Below, one piece after another: positions 26,752 to 34,939 of a stretch of 64,000 nucleotides of DNA. The position numbers and the translations under genes are program-made. How positions within the stretch are numbered: position 1 is the first letter of the stretch; each line of letters starts with the position of its first letter. The notes under the pieces were generated by a model, which saw only the letters and a list, made by a program, of their open reading frames with translations, had not been told where the DNA came from and searched no databases. Origin of the DNA: Caldilineaceae bacterium (GTDB lineage: Bacteria > Chloroflexota > Anaerolineae > Caldilineales > Caldilineaceae); contig JAHBVG010000020.1 in the NCBI GenBank assembly GCA_019637695.1, positions 1 to 64,000 of the forward strand, given 5' to 3'.

Positions 26752-27173
26752 CATCCTATATTCCCACCGGTACCCAAACACATGTGATCGCGCGAGCAAA
26801 GGCAAGTTGTGAATATTGCCTCATACACTCGAACTACGCGGCGCTCACGCATGAAGTTGATCACATTGTTGCCGAAAAGCACGGCGGAAGTAGCGAGGAA
26901 GCAAATTTAGCCTACTCATGCGCCCAGTGCAATCGTTTTAAGGGCAGTGATCTTGCTTCGATAGATCCCAGATCTGGAAAGATTGTTCCCCTTTTCAACC
27001 TGCGGACAGACAACTGGTCTGAACACTTTACACTGGATGGCCCCGTTATTATGCCACTTACTCAAAATGGACGCGCAACTGAACGGCTTTTACAACTGAA
27101 TCAGATCGATCGTATTCTGCTACGCAGAGAGTTACTCAATACAGGTCGCTACCCATTTCAGTTCGGCAAATAA
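26748..27173 (+). CDS. HNH endonuclease
   Basis: A 141-residue protein with a GTG start that overlaps the previous stop. CEYC (about 21-24) and CAQC (about 62-65) are the zinc-knuckle cysteines. HEVDHIVAEKHGG (about 38-50) holds the H-D-H of the HNH site, and NLAYSCAQCNRFKGSD is the classic Asn-Cys-Cys-Asn-x-x-K end. All catalytic residues are present. The C-terminal half (ERLLQLNQIDRILLRRELL) is a conserved extension seen in this small HNH group. Confidence 0.85.
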   Translation: MTSYIPTGTQTHVIARAKASCEYCLIHSNYAALTHEVDHIVAEKHGGSSEEANLAYSCAQCNRFKGSDLASIDPRSGKIVPLFNLRTDNWSEHFTLDGPVIMPLTQNGRATERLLQLNQIDRILLRRELLNTGRYPFQFGK

Positions 27174-27206
27174 CCCAATTCTTACCGCCACACCACGGAC
27201 ACCCCC

Positions 27207-28244
27207 ATGCAACCGATCAACTTTGCCCTGATTGGGGCTGGCAACATCGCCAAGATCTACGTTGACGCCTTCGCTCACATCCCCCAGGCGCGGATCACGG
27301 TGATCAGCAACCGCACCGAGTCCACAGGGCGCACGTTGGCCCAAAAAGCCGGCGCAGATTGGACAGCCAGCTACGCCGACGCCGTCACCCGTGCGGATGT
27401 AGATGCCGTGGTGATCGCCACACCCAGCGGAAGCCACGCCGAGATCGCCGCCGTCGCTGCCGAAGCGGGCAAACATCTGCTCGTGGAAAAGCCCATTGAC
27501 ATCACCCTGCCCCGCGTGGATTCGATTATCGAGGCCGCTGAGCGCGCCGGCGTGATCCTGGCCTGCGTCTTTCCGCTACGCTTCGCTGCGGGCGTCCACA
27601 AGGCCAAGCAAGCGCTGGACGCTGGGAGGCTGGGACGGCTCACCCTGGCCGATTGTTATGTGAAATGGTATCGTCCGCAGAGTTATTACGATGGCAGTTG
27701 GCGTGGCACCTGGGCATTGGACGGCGGCGGCGCGTTGATGAACCAGGCGATCCACAACATCGATCTGCTCCGATGGCTCGCTGGGCCGGTGAAAAGCGTT
27801 ATTGGGCGCACAGCCACCCTGGCCCATGAGATGCAGACCGAGGACACGGCCAGCGCCCTTGTCACCTTTGAGAACGGCGCGTTGGGCGTGATCCAAGGGG
27901 CGACGAGTTGCTGGCCTGGCGATCCTGCCCGTGTGGAGCTTCACGGCGACCGCGGCACGATTGTAATCGAGGAAGGGCAGATTGCCAGGTGGGAACTCCA
28001 AGACGCCTCGCCAGAGGAGAAAAAGGCGATGCTCAATCTGGAAAAACAGGAAGGCAGCGGCGCCACCGATCCAATGGCAATTGGCTTTGAAATGCATCGC
28101 CGCCAGATCGTGGACCTGATCGAAGCCATCCGCGATGGGCGCCCGCCAGCCATCCAGGGTGCAGAGGCGCGCCGCTCGGTCGAGATCATCCGCGCCATCT
28201 ATCAGTCTGCCGAGTCGGGGCGGGCCGTGGCGTTGCCGCTGTGA
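27207..28244 (+). CDS. Gfo/Idh/MocA family oxidoreductase
   Basis: A 345-residue NAD(P)-dependent sugar or inositol dehydrogenase-like protein. FALIGAGNIAKIYVDAF (about 4-20) is the Rossmann start, VVIATPSGSHAEIA follows, and LLVEKPIDIT contains the E-K-P motif with the catalytic Lys. GGGALMNQAIHNIDLLRWL supplies the conserved D-x-x-x-H region (here NIDLL after QAIH). Substrate unknown. Given the neighbouring acid-sugar dehydratase genes, a role in sugar oxidation is inferred. A repeat hairpin follows directly. Confidence 0.88.
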   Translation: MQPINFALIGAGNIAKIYVDAFAHIPQARITVISNRTESTGRTLAQKAGADWTASYADAVTRADVDAVVIATPSGSHAEIAAVAAEAGKHLLVEKPIDITLPRVDSIIEAAERAGVILACVFPLRFAAGVHKAKQALDAGRLGRLTLADCYVKWYRPQSYYDGSWRGTWALDGGGALMNQAIHNIDLLRWLAGPVKSVIGRTATLAHEMQTEDTASALVTFENGALGVIQGATSCWPGDPARVELHGDRGTIVIEEGQIARWELQDASPEEKKAMLNLEKQEGSGATDPMAIGFEMHRRQIVDLIEAIRDGRPPAIQGAEARRSVEIIRAIYQSAESGRAVALPL

Positions 28245-28248
28245 GGTA

Positions 28249-28321
28249 GTGATTCGTGACTGTGGATTGGTGACTGGGAAGAATCTCATTCCGCAGTCAC
28301 CAATCACGAATCACGAATCAC
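28249..28321. repeat. 28-bp heptad stem-loop, GTGATTC dialect
   Basis: Arms 28249-28276 and 28294-28321 match except for a central six-base stretch. It lies between the convergent oxidoreductase and the membrane-anchored protein genes. Confidence 0.75.
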
Positions 28322-28325
28322 CCTT

Positions 28326-29192
28326 TCAGGGCCCTTCCATCGTGAGTTGTTGGCCGAAGTACCAGGTTTCTTCTGCTTCAAAGCGCCACAGTTTGCTCGA
28401 TGTACTGATGGCTTCCATACGCATATTCTTCGGCCAGGGGATGTTCCGCCAGCCGCCCGGTCCCCACACCATGGGCGCAAAGGTCTTGTTAACCAAATGC
28501 TGTACAGGAAGCTCTCCCTGCGCTGTTGAACCGGGCAAATTCTCAGGGTAGGCCAGACGTGGAGGCGCATTTTCGACAGATTCGACGCCGCCTAAGTAAC
28601 AGGCCAGTACATAGAATGGATCCACATGATGGACGGTCGCAAAAAAGCCAACATAGTGCGAGGGTAGATCCTCAATGGCGAACGATGTAAACGGGCCAAA
28701 AAGACCGTGCGGCGGTTTGGCTTCCCAGGCTTCAAAACGACGGCTCCAGTCCTGATAGATGCCTAGCGCGACACCGAGGATCTTCTCGTCGGGGATCTCA
28801 CCTGATACCAGGTAGTGAGCAGAATATCCCGTGATCCCATCACGAACCCCCTGCGTAACGGTAATCACACTACTGCCATTCGCAACGACATCGCGCACAT
28901 CCTGGATGATCCGGGCGGGGTTGCCAGTGAAAAAGTGCGACGAGTCAAACCATCCATAGTTTGGGCTGTAATAGTATTGGGTCTGTGCCGAACCCGATAC
29001 CACATATTCCCGCACATCACACAGGATCGGATCTTCTTCAACAGCCATTGGGATGGGAACGGTCAAGCGGTCGCGGACAAAATAGATAGCCGCCGTCGTC
29101 GACATGAATAGGGTTAGAATAAGCAGGGCAATGTAAGCAATCATCAACTGATCCAAAGACCAGAGCAATCGCTTTTGAAGCATAGCACGCAT
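28326..29192 (-). CDS. membrane-anchored protein of unknown function
   Basis: A 288-residue protein with one N-terminal membrane helix (about 17-40) and a large outside domain. Notable blocks are YYYSPNYGWFDSSHFFTGNP, SAHYLVSGEIPDEKILGVALGIYQDWSRRFE and LPSHYVGFFATVHH. The His/Asp/Glu pattern could be an enzyme site, but I recognise no family with confidence. The C-terminus WYFGQQLTMEGP ends at the repeat hairpin. No clear operon partner. Confidence 0.65.
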   Translation of the reverse strand: MRAMLQKRLLWSLDQLMIAYIALLILTLFMSTTAAIYFVRDRLTVPIPMAVEEDPILCDVREYVVSGSAQTQYYYSPNYGWFDSSHFFTGNPARIIQDVRDVVANGSSVITVTQGVRDGITGYSAHYLVSGEIPDEKILGVALGIYQDWSRRFEAWEAKPPHGLFGPFTSFAIEDLPSHYVGFFATVHHVDPFYVLACYLGGVESVENAPPRLAYPENLPGSTAQGELPVQHLVNKTFAPMVWGPGGWRNIPWPKNMRMEAISTSSKLWRFEAEETWYFGQQLTMEGP

Positions 29193-29375
29193 GGAAAGCT
29201 AACCTGCTCCTCGTGAAGAGTTGACAAGATAAGGGCCCCAAGCCATGCGCAAATGTAAAATACGCTGGCAACCGGAGTCCATAGCTTCATTGTACGCCGA
29301 TTTAGCCTGAATACAAGATCCGTGGTTGGATCAAATCTCATACTTTTGCTGTAATCGTTCACAAGAGGAACCAAG
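29193..29375. other. intergenic region, possible small membrane peptide on the minus strand
   Basis: On the minus strand a frame from 29290 to 29144 begins MKLWTPVASVFYICAWLGAL, with one membrane helix, and overlaps the start of the membrane-anchored protein. It has no clear ribosome site, so I do not call it as a gene. Otherwise I see nothing certain here except the promoter area for the plus-strand enolase-superfamily gene. Confidence 0.25.
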
Positions 29376-30536
29376 ATGCGCATCAGTGCTATTGAGACCT
29401 ATATTTTGCAAAGCCCGTTGGAGCGTCCGTTCGGCTGGTCGCAGGGCTGGATCGACACCCGCAGCACAGGATTGGTCAAGATCATCACCGACGAAGGCGT
29501 TGTCGGCTGGGGCGAAGGATGCGACGGCGCGGCGGCCACCATCGTTGGCAGAGCCTTTGCCCCTCTCCTCCTCGGTCAGGACCCAACCAATCGCGTCGGT
29601 CTCTGGCATAAAATGTTCTGCCAACTCTACAACAGCGGAACCACGAGCGGGATCGGCGGCAGCGCCCTCAGCGCTGTGGACATCGCCCTGTGGGACATTG
29701 CCGGCCAGGCCGCCGGGCTTTCCGTCTCGGATCTGTTAGGTGGGCGTATCCGCGACCGCGTTCCCGTCTACGCCACGGGTCTCTACTACACCGACGGCGA
29801 GTTCCCCGACCGGCTGTTGCAAGAGGCGCGCACTTATGTGGAGATGGGGTTTCTGGGCATGAAAACCAAAGTCGGGGGCTTGCCGTTGCAAAAGGATGTG
29901 GAACGGGTGGCCGCCCTGCGCGACGCCATCGGGCCGGATGTCTATCTATCGGTGGACGCCAATCAGGCTTACAACGCCGCTACGGCCATCCATCTGGGTG
30001 AACGGCTGGCCGATTATGACATCCTCTGGTTCGAGGAGCCGGTTAACGCCCGCGATATCGACGCCTATCTTCAGGTGAAGGCAGCGTTGCCAATGGCGAT
30101 TGCTGGCGGCGAGGTGCTGCGTATGCGCTACGAGTTCAAAGACTTCCTTGCGCGCCGCGCCTTTGACATTGCCCAGCCCGACGTAGCCCATGTGGGCGGC
30201 ATCACCGAGATGCGCCGCGTGGCGGAGATGGCAAACGCCTTCGGCGTGCAGGTGAACCCGCATGTGTGGGCATCGCCCATTATGATCGCCGCCACCCTGC
30301 ATGTGGCCGCCGTGATCCCGCCCTGCCCACCGGCGCGCGATCCACAGCCTTTTCTTCAGGAGCCGACGATGGAATTCGACCGCACGCCCAGCCCCATCCG
30401 CGAGGAATTGTGCCGCCGGCCGTTTGAGCAGATCGGCGGCTATGTCACCGTTCCCACGGGACCGGGGCTTGGGATCGAGGTGGATCAGCGCGTAGTGGAT
30501 CGGTTGGCGGTGGCGCGGGAGCGATACACAGAGTAG
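29376..30536 (+). CDS. mandelate racemase/muconate lactonizing enzyme family protein
   Basis: A 386-residue enolase-superfamily protein. The capping domain ends at SAVDIALWDIAGQAAGLSVSDLLGG. MKTKVGG (about 165) gives the K-x-K acid/base pair, VDANQAYN the first metal Asp, WFEEPVNARD the Glu, and AGGEVLRMRYEF the third ligand. QVNPHVWASPI (about 290) supplies the His of the His-Asp dyad, so it has the full mandelate-racemase subgroup machinery. The substrate is an acid sugar or similar hydroxy acid by analogy. AGAGGAACCAAG precedes the ATG. Confidence 0.87.
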   Translation: MRISAIETYILQSPLERPFGWSQGWIDTRSTGLVKIITDEGVVGWGEGCDGAAATIVGRAFAPLLLGQDPTNRVGLWHKMFCQLYNSGTTSGIGGSALSAVDIALWDIAGQAAGLSVSDLLGGRIRDRVPVYATGLYYTDGEFPDRLLQEARTYVEMGFLGMKTKVGGLPLQKDVERVAALRDAIGPDVYLSVDANQAYNAATAIHLGERLADYDILWFEEPVNARDIDAYLQVKAALPMAIAGGEVLRMRYEFKDFLARRAFDIAQPDVAHVGGITEMRRVAEMANAFGVQVNPHVWASPIMIAATLHVAAVIPPCPPARDPQPFLQEPTMEFDRTPSPIREELCRRPFEQIGGYVTVPTGPGLGIEVDQRVVDRLAVARERYTE

Positions 30537-30600
30537 TGCGTAGTACGACCGCAGACGACCGACCACAGACGGCGGATCGCAGACAAATGACCAATGACAA
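30536..30600. repeat. heptad repeat, ACCGCAG/GACCGAC dialect
   Basis: About eight degenerate 7-mers (ACCGCAG, ACGACCG, ACCACAG, ATCGCAG, ACAAATG) follow immediately after the preceding stop codon. No inverted partner is seen. Confidence 0.6.
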
Positions 30601-30613
30601 AGGAACAATGACG

Positions 30614-31642
30614 ATGCAGACCATATTTCCGGGGGAACGGTGGGAACAGTGCGCCGCTGAGGACGCTGGCTTTGACGCTGCCAAATTGGATACGGCGCGG
30701 CGCTGGCTGGAGGAGCAGTCCACTCGCCGCGAGGATGGCCGTTATCGCGTGGCAGTCGTGCGCGGCGGACGGCTGATCGCAGAATGGAATCATGGCGTCG
30801 GCGGCGAGGAAGCGTTGCGACTGGCGTCGGCGACCAAGTCGATCTTCTCATCGCTGCTCGCCGTCGCCGTCGACGAAGGGGTGATCCCTTCGCCCGATGC
30901 GCGCGTGGTCGACTTCTACCCCGAAATGATGGATGTCCCCAACGGCGCAGGACCCAAAGCCGGGCGCTATGCCTTCGAGAAGGATCGCGCCATCACCTTT
31001 CGCCAGCTCATCTCAAACACGTCCGGTTATATGAAGCCGGGCGAGGAACCGGGGCGGGTATTCAACTATCAGACCTACGGCATGAACATCCTTACCCATG
31101 CCATCGCCAAGAGCTATGGACTCTACAATGCCGCCGATCCAGAGGGATCGCCCGGCGTCAAGGAATTAATCGACAGCCGTATTCGCCAGCCCATCGGCGC
31201 GCATTGGGGCTACTATCTGGCTAACTTTGATCTGCACGCGCAGGCGCGGCTGTCCATCTTCGGCTACTATGAAGGCGTCGCCTCCTCGGCGCTGGATATG
31301 GCGAGGCTGGGCTGGTTGTGGCGGCATTGGGGACGATGGCGCGATCAGCAGTTGATCCCCGAAGCGTGGCTGCGTGAAGCGACGAAGGTCGCCCCCGACA
31401 TCCGCCGTCACTGCGCCGAGGCGGAATGGGTCTACGGCTACGGCTTTTGGACCAACGAATTCGGGCGACTTTGGCCGAACTTGCCCCGCGACTCCTACGC
31501 GGCGTCGGGCGCGGGTCGGCAGCACATCTGGGTCTCGCCCGATCTCGATCTGGTCATCGTGCAGAGCCCTGGCCTCTATGAGGATCAACGCGAGAATGAC
31601 AGCGGATTGGTGAGGCTGATCGTGGATGCAGTTGTGGCCTAG
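30614..31642 (+). CDS. beta-lactamase-fold serine hydrolase
   Basis: A 342-residue protein of the penicillin-binding/class C beta-lactamase fold. LASATKSIFSSLLA (about 67-80) contains the S-x-x-K nucleophile motif, and FNYQTYGMN (about 153) is the Y-x-[NT] equivalent. The ATG at 30614 is chosen because AAAGGA (30599-30604) is well spaced for it; an ATG at 30608 is too close. Upstream in-frame codons are heptad repeat. There is no signal peptide, so it is probably a cytoplasmic esterase or amidase, not a drug-resistance enzyme. Confidence 0.8.
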   Translation: MQTIFPGERWEQCAAEDAGFDAAKLDTARRWLEEQSTRREDGRYRVAVVRGGRLIAEWNHGVGGEEALRLASATKSIFSSLLAVAVDEGVIPSPDARVVDFYPEMMDVPNGAGPKAGRYAFEKDRAITFRQLISNTSGYMKPGEEPGRVFNYQTYGMNILTHAIAKSYGLYNAADPEGSPGVKELIDSRIRQPIGAHWGYYLANFDLHAQARLSIFGYYEGVASSALDMARLGWLWRHWGRWRDQQLIPEAWLREATKVAPDIRRHCAEAEWVYGYGFWTNEFGRLWPNLPRDSYAASGAGRQHIWVSPDLDLVIVQSPGLYEDQRENDSGLVRLIVDAVVA

Positions 31643-31689
31643 AAATGATAAACTGACATTTCGGATAATGGGAAAATGGGAGGTGAACG

Positions 31690-32286
31690 ATGACCATTGT
31701 CAAGGATACAGCTTCTTGTACGCCCGAAGAGTATCTGGCGCGGGAAGCGATGGCAGAAGCAAGAAGCGAGTATAGCGATGGCAATACGTACGCGATGGTT
31801 GGCGCCAGCCGCGCGCACAACTTGATCACCTTGAATACGGCAAGTGAACTACATTCACTGCTGAGAGGTCGGCCCTGTGAGACCTACATGAGCGACATGC
31901 GCGTGAAAGTGTCCCAAACGCGGCTCTACGCCTACCCCGATGTGGTCGTTGTCTGCGGAGCGCCGCGCTTTGAGCAAGACCAGGGCGAAAATTTGCTGAA
32001 CCCCACCGTGTTGATCGAAGTACTCTCGCCCTCCACCGAAGCCTACGACCGCGGCGGCAAGTTTGCCCATTACCGCCGCTTGGATTCGCTGCGCGAGTAT
32101 ATTCTGATCGCCCAGGATCACGTCCACGTGGAACATTACGAGCGCCGCGGGCAGCAATGGCTGCTCACCGAATTCAGCGCGCTGGACGATTCACTCAGCC
32201 TGCCCGTATTGGAATGTCAGATCGCGCTGCGCGAGATCTACGCGCGCGTGGGCTTCCCCAATCCCGCCGAGTCCACGGCATCCTAA
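31690..32286 (+). CDS. Uma2 family (DUF820) putative endonuclease
   Basis: A 198-residue protein. TPEEYLAREAMAEARSEY opens the family. YAYPDVVVVCG (about 77-87) and NPTVLIEVLSPSTEAYDRG (about 99-117) hold the Asp and Glu of the PD-(D/E)xK-like site, and KFAHYRRLDSLREYILI is the conserved helix-strand after it. It is not close to the other Uma2 copy at 21569-22120. GGGAGGTGAACG precedes the ATG. Function in the cell unknown. Confidence 0.87.
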   Translation: MTIVKDTASCTPEEYLAREAMAEARSEYSDGNTYAMVGASRAHNLITLNTASELHSLLRGRPCETYMSDMRVKVSQTRLYAYPDVVVVCGAPRFEQDQGENLLNPTVLIEVLSPSTEAYDRGGKFAHYRRLDSLREYILIAQDHVHVEHYERRGQQWLLTEFSALDDSLSLPVLECQIALREIYARVGFPNPAESTAS

Positions 32287-32312
32287 ACTTTACCCACCCC
32301 ACAGGAGAGACC

Positions 32313-33494
32313 ATGAAGATCACCGGTGTGCGTACCCAACTCTACGAATTTGAGATGGATCGCCCGATTGGCGACGCCAATAGCCCACAAGGTCGCCAGC
32401 TTAACACAACCCTCGCCGTCTTCATTGATACCGATGAAGGGATCACCGGCATGGCGCTGGGCGCGCCGGGCGCGCGTGGTCAGATCCACAGTATGGTGGA
32501 GAACCTGCTGATCGGCCTTGATCCGCGCGGGGTGAAGGGGCTATGGCAGCGGCTGGTAGATGCAGTTTTCAAGGGCAACAACCGGGGGATGGTCACCGAC
32601 GCCATCTCCTCCATTGACGTGGCGCTGTGGGACATCAAAGCCAAGGCCAACGATGAGCCACTGTGGAAGACGCTGGGCGCAGCCAGCCGCCGGGTCAAAG
32701 CCTACGCCAGCGGCATCGATCTACCCCTCTCGGATCAAGAGATCGGCGACTTCTATGCAGGTATGGCCGCGCGTGGGATCAGCGCGGGCAAGCTCAAGGT
32801 GGGACTGGATTTTGAACACGATCTGCGCCGCATCCAGATTATGAGTGACGCGCTGGCAAGATCGGGGAAAAAGCCGGTGCTGCTGGTCGATTCCAACGAG
32901 TATTGGTCGCCCAAACAGGCGATCCGCCACATCCGCGCCTACGAGCAACATTTCGACATCACCTGGGCCGAGGAACCGGCGCGACGCTGGGATTATCGTG
33001 GATTGCGCAAGGTCTCACAGGGGATCAAGGCGGCGGTGGCGACGGGAGAAAATCTGGATCATGTGAGTGAGTTCACACCGCTGATCCTCCACGAAGCGGT
33101 GGACATTGTCGAAGTCGGCTGGGGATGTTCGGGGATCACCGGCGCGCTGCAAGTGGCGGGTCTAGCCTATGCCTTCGAGTTGCCCATTTCGATGATGAAT
33201 TGCCCGGCCCACTTTATGGCGAATGTGGCCGCGGTGCTGCCCAACCACATGATGATGGAAGTGGTGGAACCCGGTTGGGATCAGGCGCTGCAGGTGGACA
33301 CCTACATCGAGGACGGCTGGATCGTGCTGGGGGATCGCCCTGGCAACGGCATCCTCTTTGACGAGGCGAAGCTGGCCCAATTCGCCATCGAGAAACCCTC
33401 GAAACCCACCGGTGCCAGCCCTTGGGGACGTCGCCGCGGCGCCGGTCTCTACGAGGTGGGCGCGTCCGAGCTAGAAGAGATGGATCTAGAGTAA
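32313..33494 (+). CDS. mandelate racemase/muconate lactonizing enzyme family protein
   Basis: A 393-residue enolase-superfamily protein. The ATG at 32313 follows AGGAGAG. SSIDVALWDIKAKANDEPLWKTLG marks the domain junction, GKLKVG the K-x-K, LVDSNEYW the first metal Asp, TWAEEPARR the Glu and ATGENLDHVSEF the third ligand. The later segment ISMMNCPAHFMANVA has His but not the usual N-P-H, so the catalytic base may differ from the mandelate racemase standard. The C-terminal ~25 residues are an extra basic/acidic tail. It probably acts on an acid sugar; exact substrate unknown. Confidence 0.85.
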   Translation: MKITGVRTQLYEFEMDRPIGDANSPQGRQLNTTLAVFIDTDEGITGMALGAPGARGQIHSMVENLLIGLDPRGVKGLWQRLVDAVFKGNNRGMVTDAISSIDVALWDIKAKANDEPLWKTLGAASRRVKAYASGIDLPLSDQEIGDFYAGMAARGISAGKLKVGLDFEHDLRRIQIMSDALARSGKKPVLLVDSNEYWSPKQAIRHIRAYEQHFDITWAEEPARRWDYRGLRKVSQGIKAAVATGENLDHVSEFTPLILHEAVDIVEVGWGCSGITGALQVAGLAYAFELPISMMNCPAHFMANVAAVLPNHMMMEVVEPGWDQALQVDTYIEDGWIVLGDRPGNGILFDEAKLAQFAIEKPSKPTGASPWGRRRGAGLYEVGASELEEMDLE

Positions 33495-33514
33495 TCCCAA
33501 CATGTACAGGCAGT

Positions 33515-33543
33515 TTGAAGGAGCATACCCGACCATCTATAAT
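33515..33543 (+). promoter_or_regulatory. promoter of the toxin-antitoxin pair
   Basis: TTGAAG (33515-33520), a 17-nt spacer and a perfect TATAAT (33538-33543), about 40 bases before the antitoxin start. Confidence 0.6.
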
Positions 33544-33580
33544 ATGGGCAGGCATGGCACTTGTAAACAAGGTGGGATCT

Positions 33581-33823
33581 ATGACTACTTCGCTACTGAC
33601 AAAGCAGTATATTCTGAATGAGCAAGGCGCCCCAATTGGCATCATCCTCCCCATTGAGGAGTACGAGGCACTTATCCAATCTGTTGAGGAGACCCCGTTC
33701 TCAGTCCAACCAACGCTGTTTGGCGCATTGAAACACCTCGGAGGAGCAGTTGCATCAACAGATCTTCTCGACGAGACGATTCGAGAAGTGTGGGCTACCT
33801 GGGACAAGGGCGAAGAAGAGTGA
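33581..33823 (+). CDS. antitoxin of a PIN-domain toxin-antitoxin pair
   Basis: An 80-residue protein: TKQYILNEQGAPIGIILPIEEYEALI is typical of Phd/YefM-like or related antitoxin N-termini, in which a strand pair and helix bind DNA. The C-terminal acidic tail (TWDKGEEE) would contact the toxin. The ATG at 33581 has GGTGGG upstream; an in-frame ATG at 33554 is also possible. The stop overlaps the toxin start. Confidence 0.75.
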   Translation: MTTSLLTKQYILNEQGAPIGIILPIEEYEALIQSVEETPFSVQPTLFGALKHLGGAVASTDLLDETIREVWATWDKGEEE

Positions 33824-34221
33824 TTGAGCTGCTTTTAGACACTCACACCCTGATTTGGCTATTACATGGCGATGAACGTCTATCGTCTGCAGCTCGGCGA
33901 CACATCGAGTTGACTTCTCAAAATAGGGGTCAATCTGCAATTTCCTCGATTTCGCTGGTCGAGATTGCCTATTTGGAGGAAAAAGGCCGGATTCCCATCG
34001 GCACGCTTCAGGGTACGCTTGCCATGATTGATATGCCCAATCCGCTTTTGGTAGAAATCCCGCTCAATAAGCATATAGTCGGCAAATTGCTGTTGATTCC
34101 GAAGCAAGAAATCCCTGAGATACCAGATCGTATTATTGCTGCCACGGCACTCTACCTCAACGTACCGCTCATCACCCACGATCATAAAATTCAGAACAAC
34201 ATCATTAACACAGTGTGGTGA
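33820..34221 (+). CDS. PIN-domain ribonuclease toxin
   Basis: A 133-residue protein with a GTG start that overlaps the antitoxin stop (GTGA). LLLDTHTLIWLLHGDE (about 4-19) holds the first acidic residue, SLVEIAYLEEKG the second, IPDRIIAATALYLNVPLITHDHKI the third and fourth. The sequence matches the D-T-H-[TV]-L-I-W group of PIN toxins. As with other such toxins it is expected to cut RNA and be neutralised by its partner. Confidence 0.87.
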   Translation: MIELLLDTHTLIWLLHGDERLSSAARRHIELTSQNRGQSAISSISLVEIAYLEEKGRIPIGTLQGTLAMIDMPNPLLVEIPLNKHIVGKLLLIPKQEIPEIPDRIIAATALYLNVPLITHDHKIQNNIINTVW

Positions 34222-34241
34222 CAAACGATAGGAGGAGTTCT

Positions 34242-34664
34242 ATGCCAAAACACACAGTCTGCCGCGTGAGTGAGTTGCCGCCTGGCGAACGCAAGATCAT
34301 CGAGGTGAGCAAGCGCTCGATTGGCGTTTTCAACGTTCACGGCGACTATTACGCCATTCGCAACCTCTGTCCGCATGAGGGCGCGCCCCTCTGCAAGGGG
34401 ATCATCACCGGCACCACGCTGCCCAGTCAACCTGGAGAATACATCTGGGCTAAGGACGGCGAGATCCTCCGCTGCCCGTGGCACGGTTGGGAGTTCGACA
34501 TCACCACTGGGCGGTCGATCTTCAACCCGCATAAGATGCGCGTCAAAAAGTACACCGTTACTGTGGAGCCAGTGGGTCCGGCCCTCGCCCTCGCCGAAGA
34601 TGACGAACGGGTCGAGACCTTCCCTGTCACGGTTGAGGATGGTTGGGTGATCTTACATGCGTGA
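34242..34664 (+). CDS. Rieske 2Fe-2S protein
   Basis: A 140-residue soluble Rieske protein. NLCPHEGAPL (about 45-54) and CPWHGWEFD (about 82-90) supply the two Cys and two His of the 2Fe-2S cluster. The spacing is longer than usual: a ~25-residue insert (GIITGTTLPSQPGEYIWAK) lies between the boxes. AGGAGGAG precedes the ATG. It has no membrane anchor or oxygenase domain; a ferredoxin-like electron carrier for a dioxygenase or reductase is likely. Partners are not evident nearby. Confidence 0.85.
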   Translation: MPKHTVCRVSELPPGERKIIEVSKRSIGVFNVHGDYYAIRNLCPHEGAPLCKGIITGTTLPSQPGEYIWAKDGEILRCPWHGWEFDITTGRSIFNPHKMRVKKYTVTVEPVGPALALAEDDERVETFPVTVEDGWVILHA

Positions 34665-34670
34665 GAGAGG

Positions 34671-34939
34671 CAACCGTAGCCGCTGCTTTTAGCTGCGGTT
34701 CTTCTCTGAAGACGAAGATGTGCGATTGCAAATCGCACCTGCGGTTGACGACCGTGCAGATAACCGTAGCCGCTGCTTCTAGTTGCGGTTCTTCTCTGAA
34801 GACGAAGATGTGCGATTGCAAATCGCACCTACGGTTGACGACCGTGCAGATAACCGTAGCCACTACTTCTAGCTGCGGTTCTTCTCTGAAGACGAAGAAG
34901 TGCGATTTGGAATCGCACCTATGGTTGACGACCGTGCAA
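34671..34939. repeat. three tandem 90-bp repeats, each with several hairpins
   Basis: Units begin at 34671, 34761 and 34851 and are about 85-95% identical. Each unit can fold AACCGTAGC with GCTGCGGTT, and a palindrome GTGCGATTGCAAATCGCAC (changed with partial compensation in the third unit), then CTGCGGTT...ACCGTGCAG. The third unit runs into the 3' end of the GDPD gene and encodes its last residues. Because 90 is a multiple of three, the plus strand frame stays open, but I see no sign it is translated. Confidence 0.85.

Noticed and set aside
30614..31642. Antibiotic beta-lactamase
   Set aside because: The S-x-x-K fold is shared with esterases and amidases; there is no signal peptide and no resistance context.
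34671..34939. CRISPR array
   Set aside because: Units are contiguous 90-mers with no unique spacers, and no cas gene is in the window.
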